Source: Streptomyces dangxiongensis
GTDB lineage: Bacteria; Actinomycetota; Actinomycetes; Streptomycetales; Streptomycetaceae
Length of the DNA: 64,000 nt
Direction: 5' to 3'
Assembly (NCBI RefSeq): GCF_003675325.1
Contig: NZ_CP033073.1
Location: 4,526,001 to 4,590,000, forward strand
Program-made: the position numbers and the translations under genes
In this document: piece after piece, positions 14,976 through 25,272 of the stretch
Layout of the letters: every line of letters begins with the position of its first letter
Position numbering within the stretch: position 1 is the stretch's first letter
The notes under the pieces: generated by a model
The model's input: the letters and a program-made list of their open reading frames with translations, nothing else
Databases searched by the model: none
What the model was told of the DNA's origin: nothing

Positions 14976-15219
14976 CGTGATCAGTACGACCAGTCAGTAG
15001 GGCCGATCGGTCCGGCCGGTCAGGAGGACCGGTCAGGCCGGCCGATCAGTTCGGTCCTCGGCCGCAGTCCACCCACCACGTACAAGGCAGCCGCCCTGTC
15101 ACCGTCCGGTCGCCGTGCATCCGCTGTTCTCCTGTTTTTTTCTCCTTGTCTTCGTTTTCTCGTCATTTTTCCGTTACACGCCATCTTTTCCGTCACGAAG
15201 TACCGAAGTGGGTATCCCC

Positions 15220-16758
15220 ATGTCAGAAACAGCCCTCAAGGCTCCCGGCCTCGCCGCCCCGCGCGGTGACGCCAACCGCTGGAAAGCGCTCGTCTTCATC
15301 GCGCTCGCCCAACTGATGGTCGTCCTGGACGCCACCATCGTGAACATCGCCCTGCCCTCCGCCCAGCAGGACCTCGGCATATCCGAAGGCAACAAGCAGT
15401 GGGTCGTCACGGCGTACGCCCTCGCCTTCGGTGGCCTGCTGCTCTTCGGCGGCCGCATCGCCGACCTGTGGGGCCGTAAGCGCGCCTTCGTGCTGGGCCT
15501 CGTCGGTTTCGCCGCCGCCTCCGCGCTCGGCGGTGCCGCCACCACCGGCGCGATGATGTTCGGCGCCCGCGCCCTCCAGGGTGCCTTCGGTGCGCTGCTC
15601 GCCCCGGCCGCGCTGTCCCTGCTGGCGGTGATGTTCACCGACGCCAAGGAGCGCGCCAAGGCGTTCGGCATCTACGGCGCCATCGCGGGCGGCGGCGGCG
15701 CCGTCGGCCTGATCCTGGGCGGTTTCCTCACGGAGTACATGGACTGGCGCTGGACCTTCTTCGTGAACGTCCCGTTCGCCGTCGTGGCCGCGGCCGGCGC
15801 CTACTTCGTCATCCGGGAGCCGGAGGGCGGCCGTAACCGCTCACCGCTCGACATCCCCGGCGTGATCCTCTCCACGCTCGGCCTGGTCGCCCTGGTGTAC
15901 GGCTTCACCCGCGCCGCTTCCGACGGCTGGGGCGACAGCGTGACCGTCGCCATGTTCGTCGCGTCCGTGGTGCTGCTGGTGGCGTTCGTGATCGTCGAGG
16001 CCCGGGTCAAGGCCCCGCTGCTGCCGCTGCGCGTGGTGACCGACCGCAACCGCGGCGGCATCTACCTCTCCCTCGGTCTCGCGATCATCGGCATGTTCGG
16101 CCTGTTCCTCTTCCTGACCTACTACCTCCAGATCGTGAAGGGGTACTCGCCGGTCAAGACCGGCTTCGCGTTCCTGCCGATGGTCGCCGGCATGATCACC
16201 GGGTCCACCCAGATCGGCACCCGGCTGATGACCCGCGTCCCGGCCCGCATGCTGATGGGCCCGGGCTTCCTGGTCGCCGGTCTCGGCATGCTGCTGCTGA
16301 CCCAGCTTGAGATCGGCTCCTCGTACGCCGGTCTGCTGCTGCCCGCGGTCGTGCTGCTCGGTCTCGGCATGGGTACGGCGTTCATGCCGGCGATGTCCCT
16401 GGCCACCCAGGGCGTCCAGCCCCGGGACGCCGGTGTGGCCTCCGCGATGGTCAACACCTCGCAGCAGGTCGGCGGCGCGATCGGCACCGCCCTGCTGAAC
16501 ACGATCGCCGCCTCGGCGACCACCTCGTACGTCAGGGACCACATCGCCGGTGCCGCGGCCAAGCCGCAGCAGGAGCTGGTGAAGCTCCAGGGCATGGTGC
16601 ACGGCTACAGCACCGCGATCTGGTTCGCCGTCGGCATCCTGGGCCTCGCCTCCCTGATCGCCTTCACGTTCGTCAACGCGGGCCGTCCCGGTACGACCGT
16701 GGTGGCCACCGGCGAGGACGCCGAGGACGAGCTGCCGGTGCCGGTGATCGCCCACTGA
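15220..16758 (+). CDS. DHA2-family MFS drug/H+ antiporter
   Basis: This 512-aa membrane protein has about 14 helices, with motif D1-like LDATIVNIALPSAQQDL in TM1, motif A-like GRIADLWGRKR, and motif C-like GAIAGGGGAVGLILGG. These mark the EmrB/QacA subfamily that exports drugs by proton antiport. ATG 15220 starts the conserved N-terminus; the in-frame extension to 15115 is unlikely because its start region is hydrophobic and lacks a ribosome site. The TetR gene precedes it. The substrate is unknown. Confidence 0.93.
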   Translation: MSETALKAPGLAAPRGDANRWKALVFIALAQLMVVLDATIVNIALPSAQQDLGISEGNKQWVVTAYALAFGGLLLFGGRIADLWGRKRAFVLGLVGFAAASALGGAATTGAMMFGARALQGAFGALLAPAALSLLAVMFTDAKERAKAFGIYGAIAGGGGAVGLILGGFLTEYMDWRWTFFVNVPFAVVAAAGAYFVIREPEGGRNRSPLDIPGVILSTLGLVALVYGFTRAASDGWGDSVTVAMFVASVVLLVAFVIVEARVKAPLLPLRVVTDRNRGGIYLSLGLAIIGMFGLFLFLTYYLQIVKGYSPVKTGFAFLPMVAGMITGSTQIGTRLMTRVPARMLMGPGFLVAGLGMLLLTQLEIGSSYAGLLLPAVVLLGLGMGTAFMPAMSLATQGVQPRDAGVASAMVNTSQQVGGAIGTALLNTIAASATTSYVRDHIAGAAAKPQQELVKLQGMVHGYSTAIWFAVGILGLASLIAFTFVNAGRPGTTVVATGEDAEDELPVPVIAH

Positions 16759-16830
16759 CGGCCCGCCGTCCGCTCCCGCTTCGGTACGTGAGCCGGCGGA
16801 GCCGCGGCGGGTCCGCGCCCGCGGCGCCCG

Positions 16831-16852
16831 GCTGACCCGTGTGCGGGTCAGC
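16831..16852. terminator. Hairpin between convergent MFS and marR
   Basis: GCTGACCCG (16831-16839) pairs with CGGGTCAGC (16844-16852) around a 4-base loop. It overlaps the stop of the minus-strand marR gene and can serve both convergent transcripts. Confidence 0.6.
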
Positions 16853-17357
16853 GGAGCCAGGGCAGGTCCGCCCCCGCTTCGTCGGGCTGGAGGCCCTCGG
16901 CGACGATCTCCATGATCTCGCCGAGGGCCTTCTGCTGTTCCGGGGTCAGCCGTTCGAACAGCGCCTGCCGTACGGCGGTCACATGGCCCGGTGCGGTGCA
17001 CCGCAGCACCTCCTGGCCCTCGTCGGTGAGTACGGCGAACTGGCCGCGCTTGTCGGAGGGGCAGTCCTCGCGCCGTACCCAGCCGTTCTTCTCCAGGCGG
17101 GCGATCGCGTGCGAGAGCCGGGAACGGGTGATCTTGGCCTGAATGGCCAGCTCGGTCATCCGCAGCCGGCGGCGCGGTGCCTCGGCGAGGCCGACCAGGA
17201 GCCCGTAGTAGACGTGCGGCATGCCCGCGTCGCGCTGCAACTGCCGGTCGAGGTGGTCCTCCAGCAGCGTGGTGGCGTGCAGGTACGCGCGCCAGACGCG
17301 CTGTTCCTCGTCGGTGAGCCAGCGGGGCGATGTGGCGGTGTCCGGTGCCGTGTTCAT
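16848..17357 (-). CDS. MarR-family regulator
   Basis: This 169-aa winged-helix regulator has the MarR core at about residues 35-140 (LRMTELAIQAKITRSRLSH for the HTH, VRREDCPSDKRGQFAVLT for the wing). MarR dimers usually repress a divergent gene and let go on binding a phenolic or oxidised ligand. It starts at ATG 17357 and faces away from the DODA-type dioxygenase at 17484, with an ACTTGAACAAGT palindrome between. The longer frame upstream of 17357 is a shadow of the dioxygenase gene. Confidence 0.93.
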   Translation of the reverse strand: MNTAPDTATSPRWLTDEEQRVWRAYLHATTLLEDHLDRQLQRDAGMPHVYYGLLVGLAEAPRRRLRMTELAIQAKITRSRLSHAIARLEKNGWVRREDCPSDKRGQFAVLTDEGQEVLRCTAPGHVTAVRQALFERLTPEQQKALGEIMEIVAEGLQPDEAGADLPWLR

Positions 17358-17386
17358 GGGTCCACTGTACGAGCCGGCTGCTTGAA

Positions 17387-17398
17387 ACTTGAACAAGT
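17387..17398. promoter_or_regulatory. Probable MarR operator
   Basis: ACTTGAACAAGT has five-base inverted arms (ACTTG/CAAGT) and lies in the 126-bp divergent region between marR and the dioxygenase. A related cttgagagttaaagt follows at about 17423. The length and symmetry suit a MarR dimer. Confidence 0.55.
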
Positions 17399-17483
17399 CG
17401 GGCGTAAGGTCTGAACTGCGAGCTTGAGAGTTAAAGTATCTGGCTCGAGACCCGCAGTCTCTGGACCACTGGGAGCCGCCGAG

Positions 17484-18275
17484 ATGTCCGCCACCACCCA
17501 GGAGCGCATGCCCGCCCTGTACCTCAGCCACGGCGCCCCGCCGCTCGCCGACGACCCCGTCTGGCCCGGCCAGCTCGCCGCCTGGTCCGCCGGCCTGCCC
17601 CGCCCCCGGGCCGTCCTCATGGTCTCCGCCCACTGGGAGGAGGCCCCGCTCGCCCTCGGCGCGGTCGAGACCGTCCCGCTCGTCCACGACTTCTGGGGCT
17701 TCCCGGAGCACTACTACCAGGTGCGGTACGCCGCCCCCGGCGCCCCCGCGCTCGCCGACTCCGTCCGCAAGCTGCTGCGCGCCCCCGGCATCCCCGTCCA
17801 GGACATCCCCGACCGCGGCCTCGACCACGGCGCCTACGTCCCCCTCGTCGAGATGTTCCCGGCCGCCGACGTCCCCGTCCTCCAGATGTCCCTGCCCACC
17901 CTCGACCCGGTCCGCCTGATGGACATCGGCCGCAGGCTCGCCCCGCTGCGCGACGAGGGCGTACTGATCGTCGGTTCCGGGTTCTTCACCCACAACCTCG
18001 CCGCCCTGCGCCACACCGGCCCGGGCGTGCCGAGCTGGTCCTCCGAGTTCGACGACTGGGGCCGGCGCGCCCTGGAGGCCCGCGACTGGGACGCCCTGCT
18101 CGACTTCCTGGACAAGGCCCCGGCCGGCCGCTACGCCCACCCGCGCACCGAACACTTCGCCCCGCTCTTCGTCACCATGGGCGCGGCGGAGGCGGGCGGC
18201 GAGCTGGACACGCAGAAGTCGGTGATCGACGGGTTCTGGATGGGAATGGCGAAGCGGTCGGTGCAGTTCGGCTGA
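17484..18275 (+). CDS. DODA-type extradiol dioxygenase (YgiD-like)
   Basis: This 263-aa protein belongs to the class III extradiol ring-cleavage group of which 4,5-DOPA dioxygenase is the model. Metal-ligand motifs are present: LSHGAP (His16), SAHWE and DHGAYVPL. It would be a soluble, non-haem Fe/Zn enzyme acting on a catechol-like substrate. ATG 17484 follows GGGAG. The divergent marR suggests induction by an aromatic compound. The real substrate is unknown. Confidence 0.9.
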   Translation: MSATTQERMPALYLSHGAPPLADDPVWPGQLAAWSAGLPRPRAVLMVSAHWEEAPLALGAVETVPLVHDFWGFPEHYYQVRYAAPGAPALADSVRKLLRAPGIPVQDIPDRGLDHGAYVPLVEMFPAADVPVLQMSLPTLDPVRLMDIGRRLAPLRDEGVLIVGSGFFTHNLAALRHTGPGVPSWSSEFDDWGRRALEARDWDALLDFLDKAPAGRYAHPRTEHFAPLFVTMGAAEAGGELDTQKSVIDGFWMGMAKRSVQFG

Positions 18276-18276
18276 G

Positions 18277-18795
18277 CTACAGCGGCTTCTCGTACCAGGC
18301 CACGTCCCAGTAGCGGCCGAACTTGCGCCCGACCTCCTGGAAGGTGCCGACGCGCCGGAAGCCGAAGTGCTCGTGGAGCCGGACGGACGCCTCGTTGGGC
18401 TGGGCGATACCCGCGTAGGCGCGGTGCACGTCCTCCCCGGCGAGGGCCTCGAACAGGGCGCCGTAGAGCAGCGTGCCGATCCCGCGCCCGACCGCCTCCG
18501 GCGCGACGTACACCGATGTCTCCACGGACGTCACGTACGCCGGCCTCGGCCGGTGCGGGCCGGATGTGGCGTACCCCAGAATCCGCTGTGAGTCCGCGGC
18601 CGTGGCAACCATCAGCCGGTGCGGGCCGTCTTCCGGGTGGGAGAGCAGCCAGGGGCGGCGCTCCTGCGGCGTGAGGACCACGGTGTCGAATGTGACGGCC
18701 GTCTCACGTACGTAGTGGTTGTAGATCGTCGTGAGGTTCTCGAGATCCGCCTCGATCCCCGCCCTGACCTGCATCTCGGCGGTCCCTGACGGCAT
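18277..18795 (-). CDS. Phosphinothricin-type N-acetyltransferase (GNAT)
   Basis: This 172-aa GNAT protein has the PAT/Bar-like N-terminus (IYNHYVRETAVTFDT) and the acetyl-CoA loop VAPEAVGRGIGTLLY. Members N-acetylate phosphinothricin or related amino acids; native substrates in most genomes are unproven. ATG 18795 is preceded by GAGGAGG at ideal spacing, so I reject the longer frame to 18891. It is divergent from hrdD. Confidence 0.9.
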   Translation of the reverse strand: MPSGTAEMQVRAGIEADLENLTTIYNHYVRETAVTFDTVVLTPQERRPWLLSHPEDGPHRLMVATAADSQRILGYATSGPHRPRPAYVTSVETSVYVAPEAVGRGIGTLLYGALFEALAGEDVHRAYAGIAQPNEASVRLHEHFGFRRVGTFQEVGRKFGRYWDVAWYEKPL

Positions 18796-18988
18796 CTCGC
18801 CTCCTCGCGTGGTGGGACAGGGTACTGCATGATCAGAAAAATCGGGGGGCGGGTTGGGAATTCTGTCCGGATTCCAGTCGTTGTTTCCCACGGATGCAGG
18901 GCACTCGAAGAGAGTTCCAGAGACAGTCCCCGGAGTGCTGAGCGTTCACCAGGACCACCCGCCAGCCCACCACCGCAAGGGAGCTCGC

Positions 18989-19984
<996 letters not shown>

Positions 19985-20611
19985 CGGAACGCAGTGGGAG
20001 ACGGGGAGGGCGTGGGGCAAGAGCGTCGGGGAGCCTGGCCGCGTACGGCGCGGTGGGGTGCCGGCGGCCGTACGCGGCGGGGTGCCGACCGCACCCGGTG
20101 TGGTGCCGGCCGTGCACGGTCGTGTGCGGGCCGTACGCCGACACGGCGAAAACGGCGTACCGGATGTACGGCCTCCGCGCGGCGCGCACGCCCGTGGCGA
20201 AAGACGGCGCAAACATGGCGTGGTCCGGTCGCTTCAACCGTGGAGCCCGAGGGAACAACCCATGCGGGCCCTGTAGCGGGCCTCGCAACCGCACTCCCCA
20301 CCCCCACCGCACCACCCGGCTGACCCCAGCCGACCCCATGTGAGCCACGTCCCGACGCAATCCCCCCCCGGCGCCGGGACTTCCCCGCCGGGCTCCGGCG
20401 CCCTCCCCCCCCCGGGCGTCCGGAGCCCGGCTTCTTCTTGTTCCCGGGGCCGGATCCAGGGGGCTGTGGCGGGGCGGTGGTCACGCCTGCCGGCTGTTCG
20501 TCACGGCTGTTCCGGGTGTCCGGGCACTGGAACGGCGGCCCACCCCGTACCTGAACCCCGGGGTGGACCGCCGGGATGGCAGATTCTGTCACACGGGCAT
20601 AGATTGCCCGG
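19985..20611. other. Long intergenic region after hrdD
   Basis: In 627 bases I see no supported gene. From 20030 to 20170 there are degenerate repeats of gtacg/gtgccgg blocks; from 20360 to 20420 there are long C and G runs. Reading frames here show only Arg/Pro-rich shadow protein. A promoter for the TetR gene at 20612 is expected near the right end. Confidence 0.5.
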
Positions 20612-21496
20612 ATGAGCACCACCCCTACCCCTGCCCACCAGCCGTTTTCCGCCTCCGCGCCGGTGTCGCTCACCGAACGCCGCAAGGCCGAGACCCGGAT
20701 GGAGATCGCCAGGGCGGCGGCGGCCCTCTTCGTCCAGCAGGGTCTGCGCGCGACCCGCGCGGAGGACATCGCACAGGCCGCCGGCGTCGCACCGCGCACG
20801 TTCTACCGCTACTTCGCCACCAAGGAGGAGGCGGTGGCCCCTCTCTACGCGGCCGGCGCCCAGCGCTGGACCGAGGCGGTCCGCACGGCCCCGGCCGACC
20901 TGGATCTCCCGGACGCCCTGGAACACGCCGTCCGGCACACCCTCGCCCCCGGCGTAGGCGTCTCGGCCGCGTCCTGGGAGTGGGTCCGCACCCTCATCCG
21001 CCTGGCCGACACGAGCCCGGCCCTGCACAAGGTCTGGGCCGAGGTCTGCCAGACGTCGGAGCGGGCGCTGGCGGAGATCATGACGTGGCGAACACCGGCA
21101 CCGGCACCGGCGGCCCCGGCACCGGCACCGGCGAGCCCCACACCCGCACCGGCGGCCGTGCATCCGGCGGCGCCGGCCGCGACCCCGGCCCCCGCGACCC
21201 CGGCCCCGGCCCCGGCGCCGGCCCCGGCGGCGGCAGCCGCAGGCCCGGTACCGGCGGCCGGGCCGGCGCCGTCGGCCGTGCATCCGGCGGCGCTCGGGGC
21301 GAGCCCGGTGGTGGTCACCCCGGACACCCGGTTCGCCGCGGCCGTGGCCGGTTCCGCCGTCCGCGTGGCCGTGGAGTGCTGGGCCGCCACCGGGGCCCCG
21401 CCCAGCGGCCCGCAGGGTCCGGCGGCCCTGGCCCTGCGCCACCTCGCAGCGGTGCGGGACTTCGGCTGGGGAGGGGAGAAGCGGCAGGCGCGGTAG
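20612..21496 (+). CDS. TetR-family regulator with Ala/Pro insert
   Basis: This 294-aa protein has a clean TetR HTH at about residues 22-70 (AAALFVQQGLRATRAEDIAQ, FYRYFATKEE). Residues about 161-236 are an Ala/Pro repeat tract containing two near-identical HPAA-type boxes (AAVHPAA, SAVHPAA). The tract splits the ligand-binding region, whose last helices resume at about 237-290. A normal TetR is about 200-220 aa, so the insert accounts for the excess. It sits between hrdD and a WYL regulator. In S. coelicolor a TetR gene in this place (SCO3201, from memory) affects antibiotic production and sporulation when overexpressed. No strong ribosome site is visible. Confidence 0.88.
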   Translation: MSTTPTPAHQPFSASAPVSLTERRKAETRMEIARAAAALFVQQGLRATRAEDIAQAAGVAPRTFYRYFATKEEAVAPLYAAGAQRWTEAVRTAPADLDLPDALEHAVRHTLAPGVGVSAASWEWVRTLIRLADTSPALHKVWAEVCQTSERALAEIMTWRTPAPAPAAPAPAPASPTPAPAAVHPAAPAATPAPATPAPAPAPAPAAAAAGPVPAAGPAPSAVHPAALGASPVVVTPDTRFAAAVAGSAVRVAVECWAATGAPPSGPQGPAALALRHLAAVRDFGWGGEKRQAR

Positions 21497-21539
21497 TGCC
21501 CCGCACCCCGTGAGCGCCCCCTCCCTCGGCTCAGGGGCC

Positions 21540-22511
21540 CTACGGCGTCGTGCTGGTGGCTCTGGAGAGGCGTTCGCCCAGTTCTCGTACGCGGGTCACG
21601 AGTTCCGCCGGGCCGCGCACGGTGAACTCGCATCCGACCATGGCCAGCCGCACCGCCAGCCACTCGACGGGACCGCCGGTTGTGCCGCGCAGGACGCAGC
21701 CGCCCGTGCCGTCGTCCTCGGGTGTCCCGGCCCACGTCGGCATCCGCGCGGAGACCTGCTCCGCCGGCGCGGCGAACCGCACGTCGAACGTGTACGTCTC
21801 CTGCCGCCGGTGGATGGACTGCCGCAGATACTCGGCGGCGCTCCCCGTCGGCAGTTCCCTCGGCGCGAACCGGACCCCGGTCGAGAACGGCCGGCTGACC
21901 CGGTCCACCCGGAACGTCCGCCAGTCGGCCCGGTCGAGGTCGTAGGCGACCAGGTACCAGCGGCGCCCGGTGGACACCAGCCGGTGCGGCTCGGTCAGCC
22001 GCCGGGACGCGCTGCCGTCCTTGTCGCGGTAGGCGAACCTGAGGCGTTCCCGCCCCGCCACGGTCGACGCCATCACGGTGAGCGTCTCCGGTGCGATGCT
22101 CGGCCCGTCTCCGCTGGTCAGCAGCGTCGTCGCGGCCTGCAATGTGGACACCCGGTGGCGCAGCCGGGCCGGCAGCACCTGTTCGAGCTTGGCCATGGCC
22201 CGTACGGACGCCTCGTCCACGCCTTCCACGGCGTGCCCGGCACCGGCGCGCAGTCCCACGGCGATCGCGACCGCCTCCTCGTCGTCCAGCACCAGCGGCG
22301 GCATGGCCTTGCCCGCGACCAGCCGGTACCCGCCGTCCGCGCCCTTCGTGGCCTGCACCGGATACCCCAGTTCGCGCAGCCGGTCGACGTCCCGCCGCAC
22401 GGTACGCCGGGACACCCCGAGCCGCTCGGCCAGCTCCCCGCCGGGCCACTCGCGGGGGGTCTGGAGGAGGGAGAGGAGCTGGAGCAGGCGTGCCGGGGTG
22501 TCGGTCGTCAT
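21540..22511 (-). CDS. WYL-domain transcriptional regulator (YafY/DeoR-like)
   Basis: This 323-aa protein has an N-terminal HTH (about residues 5-60, ELAERLGVSRRTVRRDVDRL), a WYL domain (about 140-215: RWYLVAYDLDRADWRTFRVDR) and a WCX tail. WYL domains sense nucleic acids or other ligands. It starts at ATG 22511 and is divergent from an MFS pump 63 bp away, which it probably controls. The in-frame extension to 22640 overlaps the pump gene and is rejected. Confidence 0.92.
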   Translation of the reverse strand: MTTDTPARLLQLLSLLQTPREWPGGELAERLGVSRRTVRRDVDRLRELGYPVQATKGADGGYRLVAGKAMPPLVLDDEEAVAIAVGLRAGAGHAVEGVDEASVRAMAKLEQVLPARLRHRVSTLQAATTLLTSGDGPSIAPETLTVMASTVAGRERLRFAYRDKDGSASRRLTEPHRLVSTGRRWYLVAYDLDRADWRTFRVDRVSRPFSTGVRFAPRELPTGSAAEYLRQSIHRRQETYTFDVRFAAPAEQVSARMPTWAGTPEDDGTGGCVLRGTTGGPVEWLAVRLAMVGCEFTVRGPAELVTRVRELGERLSRATSTTP

Positions 22512-22573
22512 GAGGACCAGGATGCCGTGGATATAGGACACGATCTGACCTACTTCCGGTCTAGCGTGCTCGT

Positions 22574-24148
22574 ATGACCTCGATCGACCGCAACGCCGAG
22601 AAGACCCGCGGCACCGGCACCGGTACCGGCCCACTCCCACGCACGCCCGCGGCGTCCGGCGACAGAACCCGCTGGCTGGCCCTGGCCATCGTCATGACCG
22701 CGGCCTTCATGGACCTGGTCGACGTGACGATCGTCAACATCGCCATCCCGTCCATCCAGCGCACCGCGCACGCCTCGGTCAGCCAGATCCAGTGGATAAC
22801 CGCGGGCTACGCCCTCGCGTTCGCCGCCGGTCTGATCACCGGCGGCCGGCTCGGCGACATCCACGGCCGCAAGCGGCTGTTCCTCGTCGGCGTCGGCGGC
22901 TTCACCCTGGCCTCCGCCCTGTGCGGCTTCGCCGTGAACCCGGAGATGCTGGTCGCCTCCCGCATCCTCCAGGGCGGCATGGCGGCGCTGATGGTGCCGC
23001 AGGTGCTGTCGATCGTGCACGCCACCTTCCCGGCCCACGAACGCGGCAAGGTCTTCGGCCTGTTCGGCGCGATCGTCGGTCTCGGCGCGGTCTCCGGCCC
23101 GCTGCTGGGCGCGCTGCTGACCGAGTGGAACCTGTTCGGCCTGGAGTGGCGGCCCATCTTCCTCATCAACCTGCCGGTCGGCGTCGTCTCCTTCCTCCTC
23201 GGCCGCCGGTTCATCACCGAGTCGCGCGCGCCGAAGGCCCTGAAACTGGACCTCGTCGGCGTCGCCCTGGTCACGCTGGGCCTGCTGATGCTGCTCTACC
23301 CGCTCACCCGCGGGCGCGAGCTGGGCTGGCCGCTGTGGGGGTACGTGTGCATGGCCGGCGCGCTCGTCGTCTTCGCCGGACTGGTGGTCTACGAGCGGCG
23401 CAAGGCGGCCCGGGACGGCTCCCCGCTGATCGAGCTGTCGCTGTTCCGCGTGAAGAGCTTCGCCGCCGGCATCGCCGTACAGACCGTCTTCGGCGTCGCG
23501 CTCGGCATCTTCTTCCTGGTCTGGACGCTCTACATGCAGATCGGCCTCGGCTGGAGCCCGCTGCGGGCCGGCCTGACCGGGGTGCCGTTCTCGCTCGCCG
23601 TGTCGACGGCGGCCGGGCTGTCGGTGCAGCAGCTCGTCCCGCGGTTCGGCCGCAAGGTGCTCCAGGCGGGCGCGCTGCTGATGGGCGCGGGCGTGCTGCT
23701 CTACCTGTGGGAGGCCCGCCACTACGGTCTCGCCATCGCCTCCTGGCAGATGGCCCCGCCGCTGGTCGTGATGGGCGCCGGGATGGGGCTGATCGTCGCC
23801 CCGCTGACCGACGCGGTGCTCTCCGAGGTGCCGCGTGAGCACGCCGGTTCCGCCTCCGGGCTGATCAACACCGTGCAGCAGATGGGCAACGCGCTCGGAC
23901 TGGGCCTCGTGTCGGTCGTGTTCTTCGGGGAGATCGGCGACCGGCTGACCCTGGACCGGGTCGGCCCGGCCTTCGTGCACGCCTTCCAGCACGCCCTGTG
24001 GTGGGTCGCCGGGATCATGGCCGCGATCTTCCTGCTGATGTCCGCCCTCCCCAAGCGCCCGGCGCAGCACCTGGAGGGCGCCGAGGATGTGGAGGGCGGT
24101 GCGGGCCAGGAGGCGCCGGTGGCGGGGGAGCCCGAACCGGTGTCGTGA
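22574..24148 (+). CDS. DHA2-family MFS transporter
   Basis: This 524-aa protein has about 14 membrane helices with DVTIVNIAIPSIQ in TM1 and GRLGDIHGRKR as motif A, so it is an EmrB/QacA-type proton antiporter. A Gly/Thr-rich N-terminal tail and an acidic C-terminal tail (about residues 495-524) flank the core. The WYL regulator is divergent across 62 bp, suggesting local control. The substrate is unknown. Confidence 0.92.
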   Translation: MTSIDRNAEKTRGTGTGTGPLPRTPAASGDRTRWLALAIVMTAAFMDLVDVTIVNIAIPSIQRTAHASVSQIQWITAGYALAFAAGLITGGRLGDIHGRKRLFLVGVGGFTLASALCGFAVNPEMLVASRILQGGMAALMVPQVLSIVHATFPAHERGKVFGLFGAIVGLGAVSGPLLGALLTEWNLFGLEWRPIFLINLPVGVVSFLLGRRFITESRAPKALKLDLVGVALVTLGLLMLLYPLTRGRELGWPLWGYVCMAGALVVFAGLVVYERRKAARDGSPLIELSLFRVKSFAAGIAVQTVFGVALGIFFLVWTLYMQIGLGWSPLRAGLTGVPFSLAVSTAAGLSVQQLVPRFGRKVLQAGALLMGAGVLLYLWEARHYGLAIASWQMAPPLVVMGAGMGLIVAPLTDAVLSEVPREHAGSASGLINTVQQMGNALGLGLVSVVFFGEIGDRLTLDRVGPAFVHAFQHALWWVAGIMAAIFLLMSALPKRPAQHLEGAEDVEGGAGQEAPVAGEPEPVS

Positions 24149-24510
24149 CCACGCACGCCGTGGCTCCCCGCCACGGACCCGCACCGGTGGGGCGGACGCT
24201 CGTACGAGACCGGTGAGGCCGGCGCGGTACACGCCCGTACGACCACGAGGCCCGGCGCCGACAGGTGCCGGGCCTCGTGTTGCCCGTACGCCTGTCTCGC
24301 CGTCCGTTCCCGCCGGTTCCCCCTGGCTCCCATCGGTTCCCGTCCGTTCCGCCTGTTCCTGTCAGTCCCCACTCGGGGCATGCCCGCTCACGCCCGCTCT
24401 GTGCCCGATTCTGTTTACTTCCTGGAAAGCCAGGCGTAGTCTCGCCCTTAAACCACACGTTCGGGCATGACATCGGAAGTGGCCGGACATCGAGGCGGAG
24501 GCAGACGGAC
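24149..24510. other. Intergenic region, MFS to fruR
   Basis: These 362 bases contain the MFS terminator (24244-24279), a stretch of repeated cgttccc/ggttccc blocks (24295-24370), and the promoter region of the fru operon, including CCTGG-aaag-CCAGG at about 24421-24434, a possible operator. I see no gene. Confidence 0.5.
24244..24279 (+). terminator. Terminator after MFS gene
   Basis: CACGAGGCCCGGC (24244-24256) pairs perfectly with GCCGGGCCTCGTG (24267-24279) around a 10-base loop, about 95 bp after the MFS stop and followed by ttg. Confidence 0.75.
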
Positions 24511-25272
24511 ATGTACGCACCGGAGCGGCAGCAGGAGATCCTCCGGCTCGCCCGTGACGGCGGCCGGGTCGACGTGCTGTCGCTCGCCGAGGAGTTCCAG
24601 GTCACCGCGGAGACGATCCGCCGCGATCTGAAGGCCCTCGACCGCGCCGGCCTCGTCCGCCGGGTGCACGGCGGCGCCATCCCCGCCGGCCGTCTCGACT
24701 TCGAGCCGGACCTCGCCGAACGCGAGACCACCGCCGCCGACGAGAAGGACCGCATCGCCAAGGCCGCCCTCGCCGAACTGCCGGCCGAGGGCACGATGAT
24801 CCTCGACGCGGGGACGACGGTCGCCCGCCTGGCCGCCGCCCTCCCGCTGGAGGCCGGCCTCACCGTCGTCACCCACTCCCTGCCCATCGCGGCCCGCCTC
24901 GCGGACCATCCCGGCCTGCAGCTCCACCTCATCGGGGGGCGGGTACGGCACCGTACGCGCGCCGCCGTGGACGCCTGGGCGCTCCGCGCCTACGGCGAGA
25001 TCCGCGCCGACGTCGCGTTCGTCGCCGCCAACGGCTTCTCCGCCGAGCATGGTCTGACCACCCCCGACCTCGCCGAGGCCGCGGTCAAGCGCGCGGCGAT
25101 CGCCGCCGCCCGGCGCGTGGTGCTGCTGGCCGACTCCGCCAAGCACGGCCAGGAGCACTTCGCCCGCTTCGGGGGCCTGGGCGACGTGGATCTGCTGATC
25201 ACCGACAGCGGGCTGAGCCCCGAGGACACCGCCGTCATCGAGCGCGGCGGCACGGAAGTAGTGCGCGCATGA
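24511..25272 (+). CDS. fruR: DeoR-family repressor of fructose operon
   Basis: This 253-aa protein has an N-terminal HTH (about residues 5-55, VLSLAEEFQVTAETIRRDLKAL) and a DeoR sugar-phosphate sensor domain (about 75-235, ILDAGTTVARLA and FVAANGFS). It heads the fruR-fruK-fruA operon and presumably represses it until fructose 1-phosphate accumulates. ATG 24511 starts the conserved MYAPERQQEIL. Its stop overlaps the start of fruK as ATGA, so the regulator and kinase are translationally coupled. Confidence 0.94.
   Translation: MYAPERQQEILRLARDGGRVDVLSLAEEFQVTAETIRRDLKALDRAGLVRRVHGGAIPAGRLDFEPDLAERETTAADEKDRIAKAALAELPAEGTMILDAGTTVARLAAALPLEAGLTVVTHSLPIAARLADHPGLQLHLIGGRVRHRTRAAVDAWALRAYGEIRADVAFVAANGFSAEHGLTTPDLAEAAVKRAAIAAARRVVLLADSAKHGQEHFARFGGLGDVDLLITDSGLSPEDTAVIERGGTEVVRA

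Noticed and set aside
19985..20600. Small ORFs of 90-110 aa after hrdD
   Set aside because: Arg/Pro-rich, overlapping in all frames and without ribosome sites; no support for a gene.
21090..21320. CRISPR-like or satellite array in the TetR gene
   Set aside because: The repeats are codon-level Ala/Pro in one open frame, with no constant spacer length.
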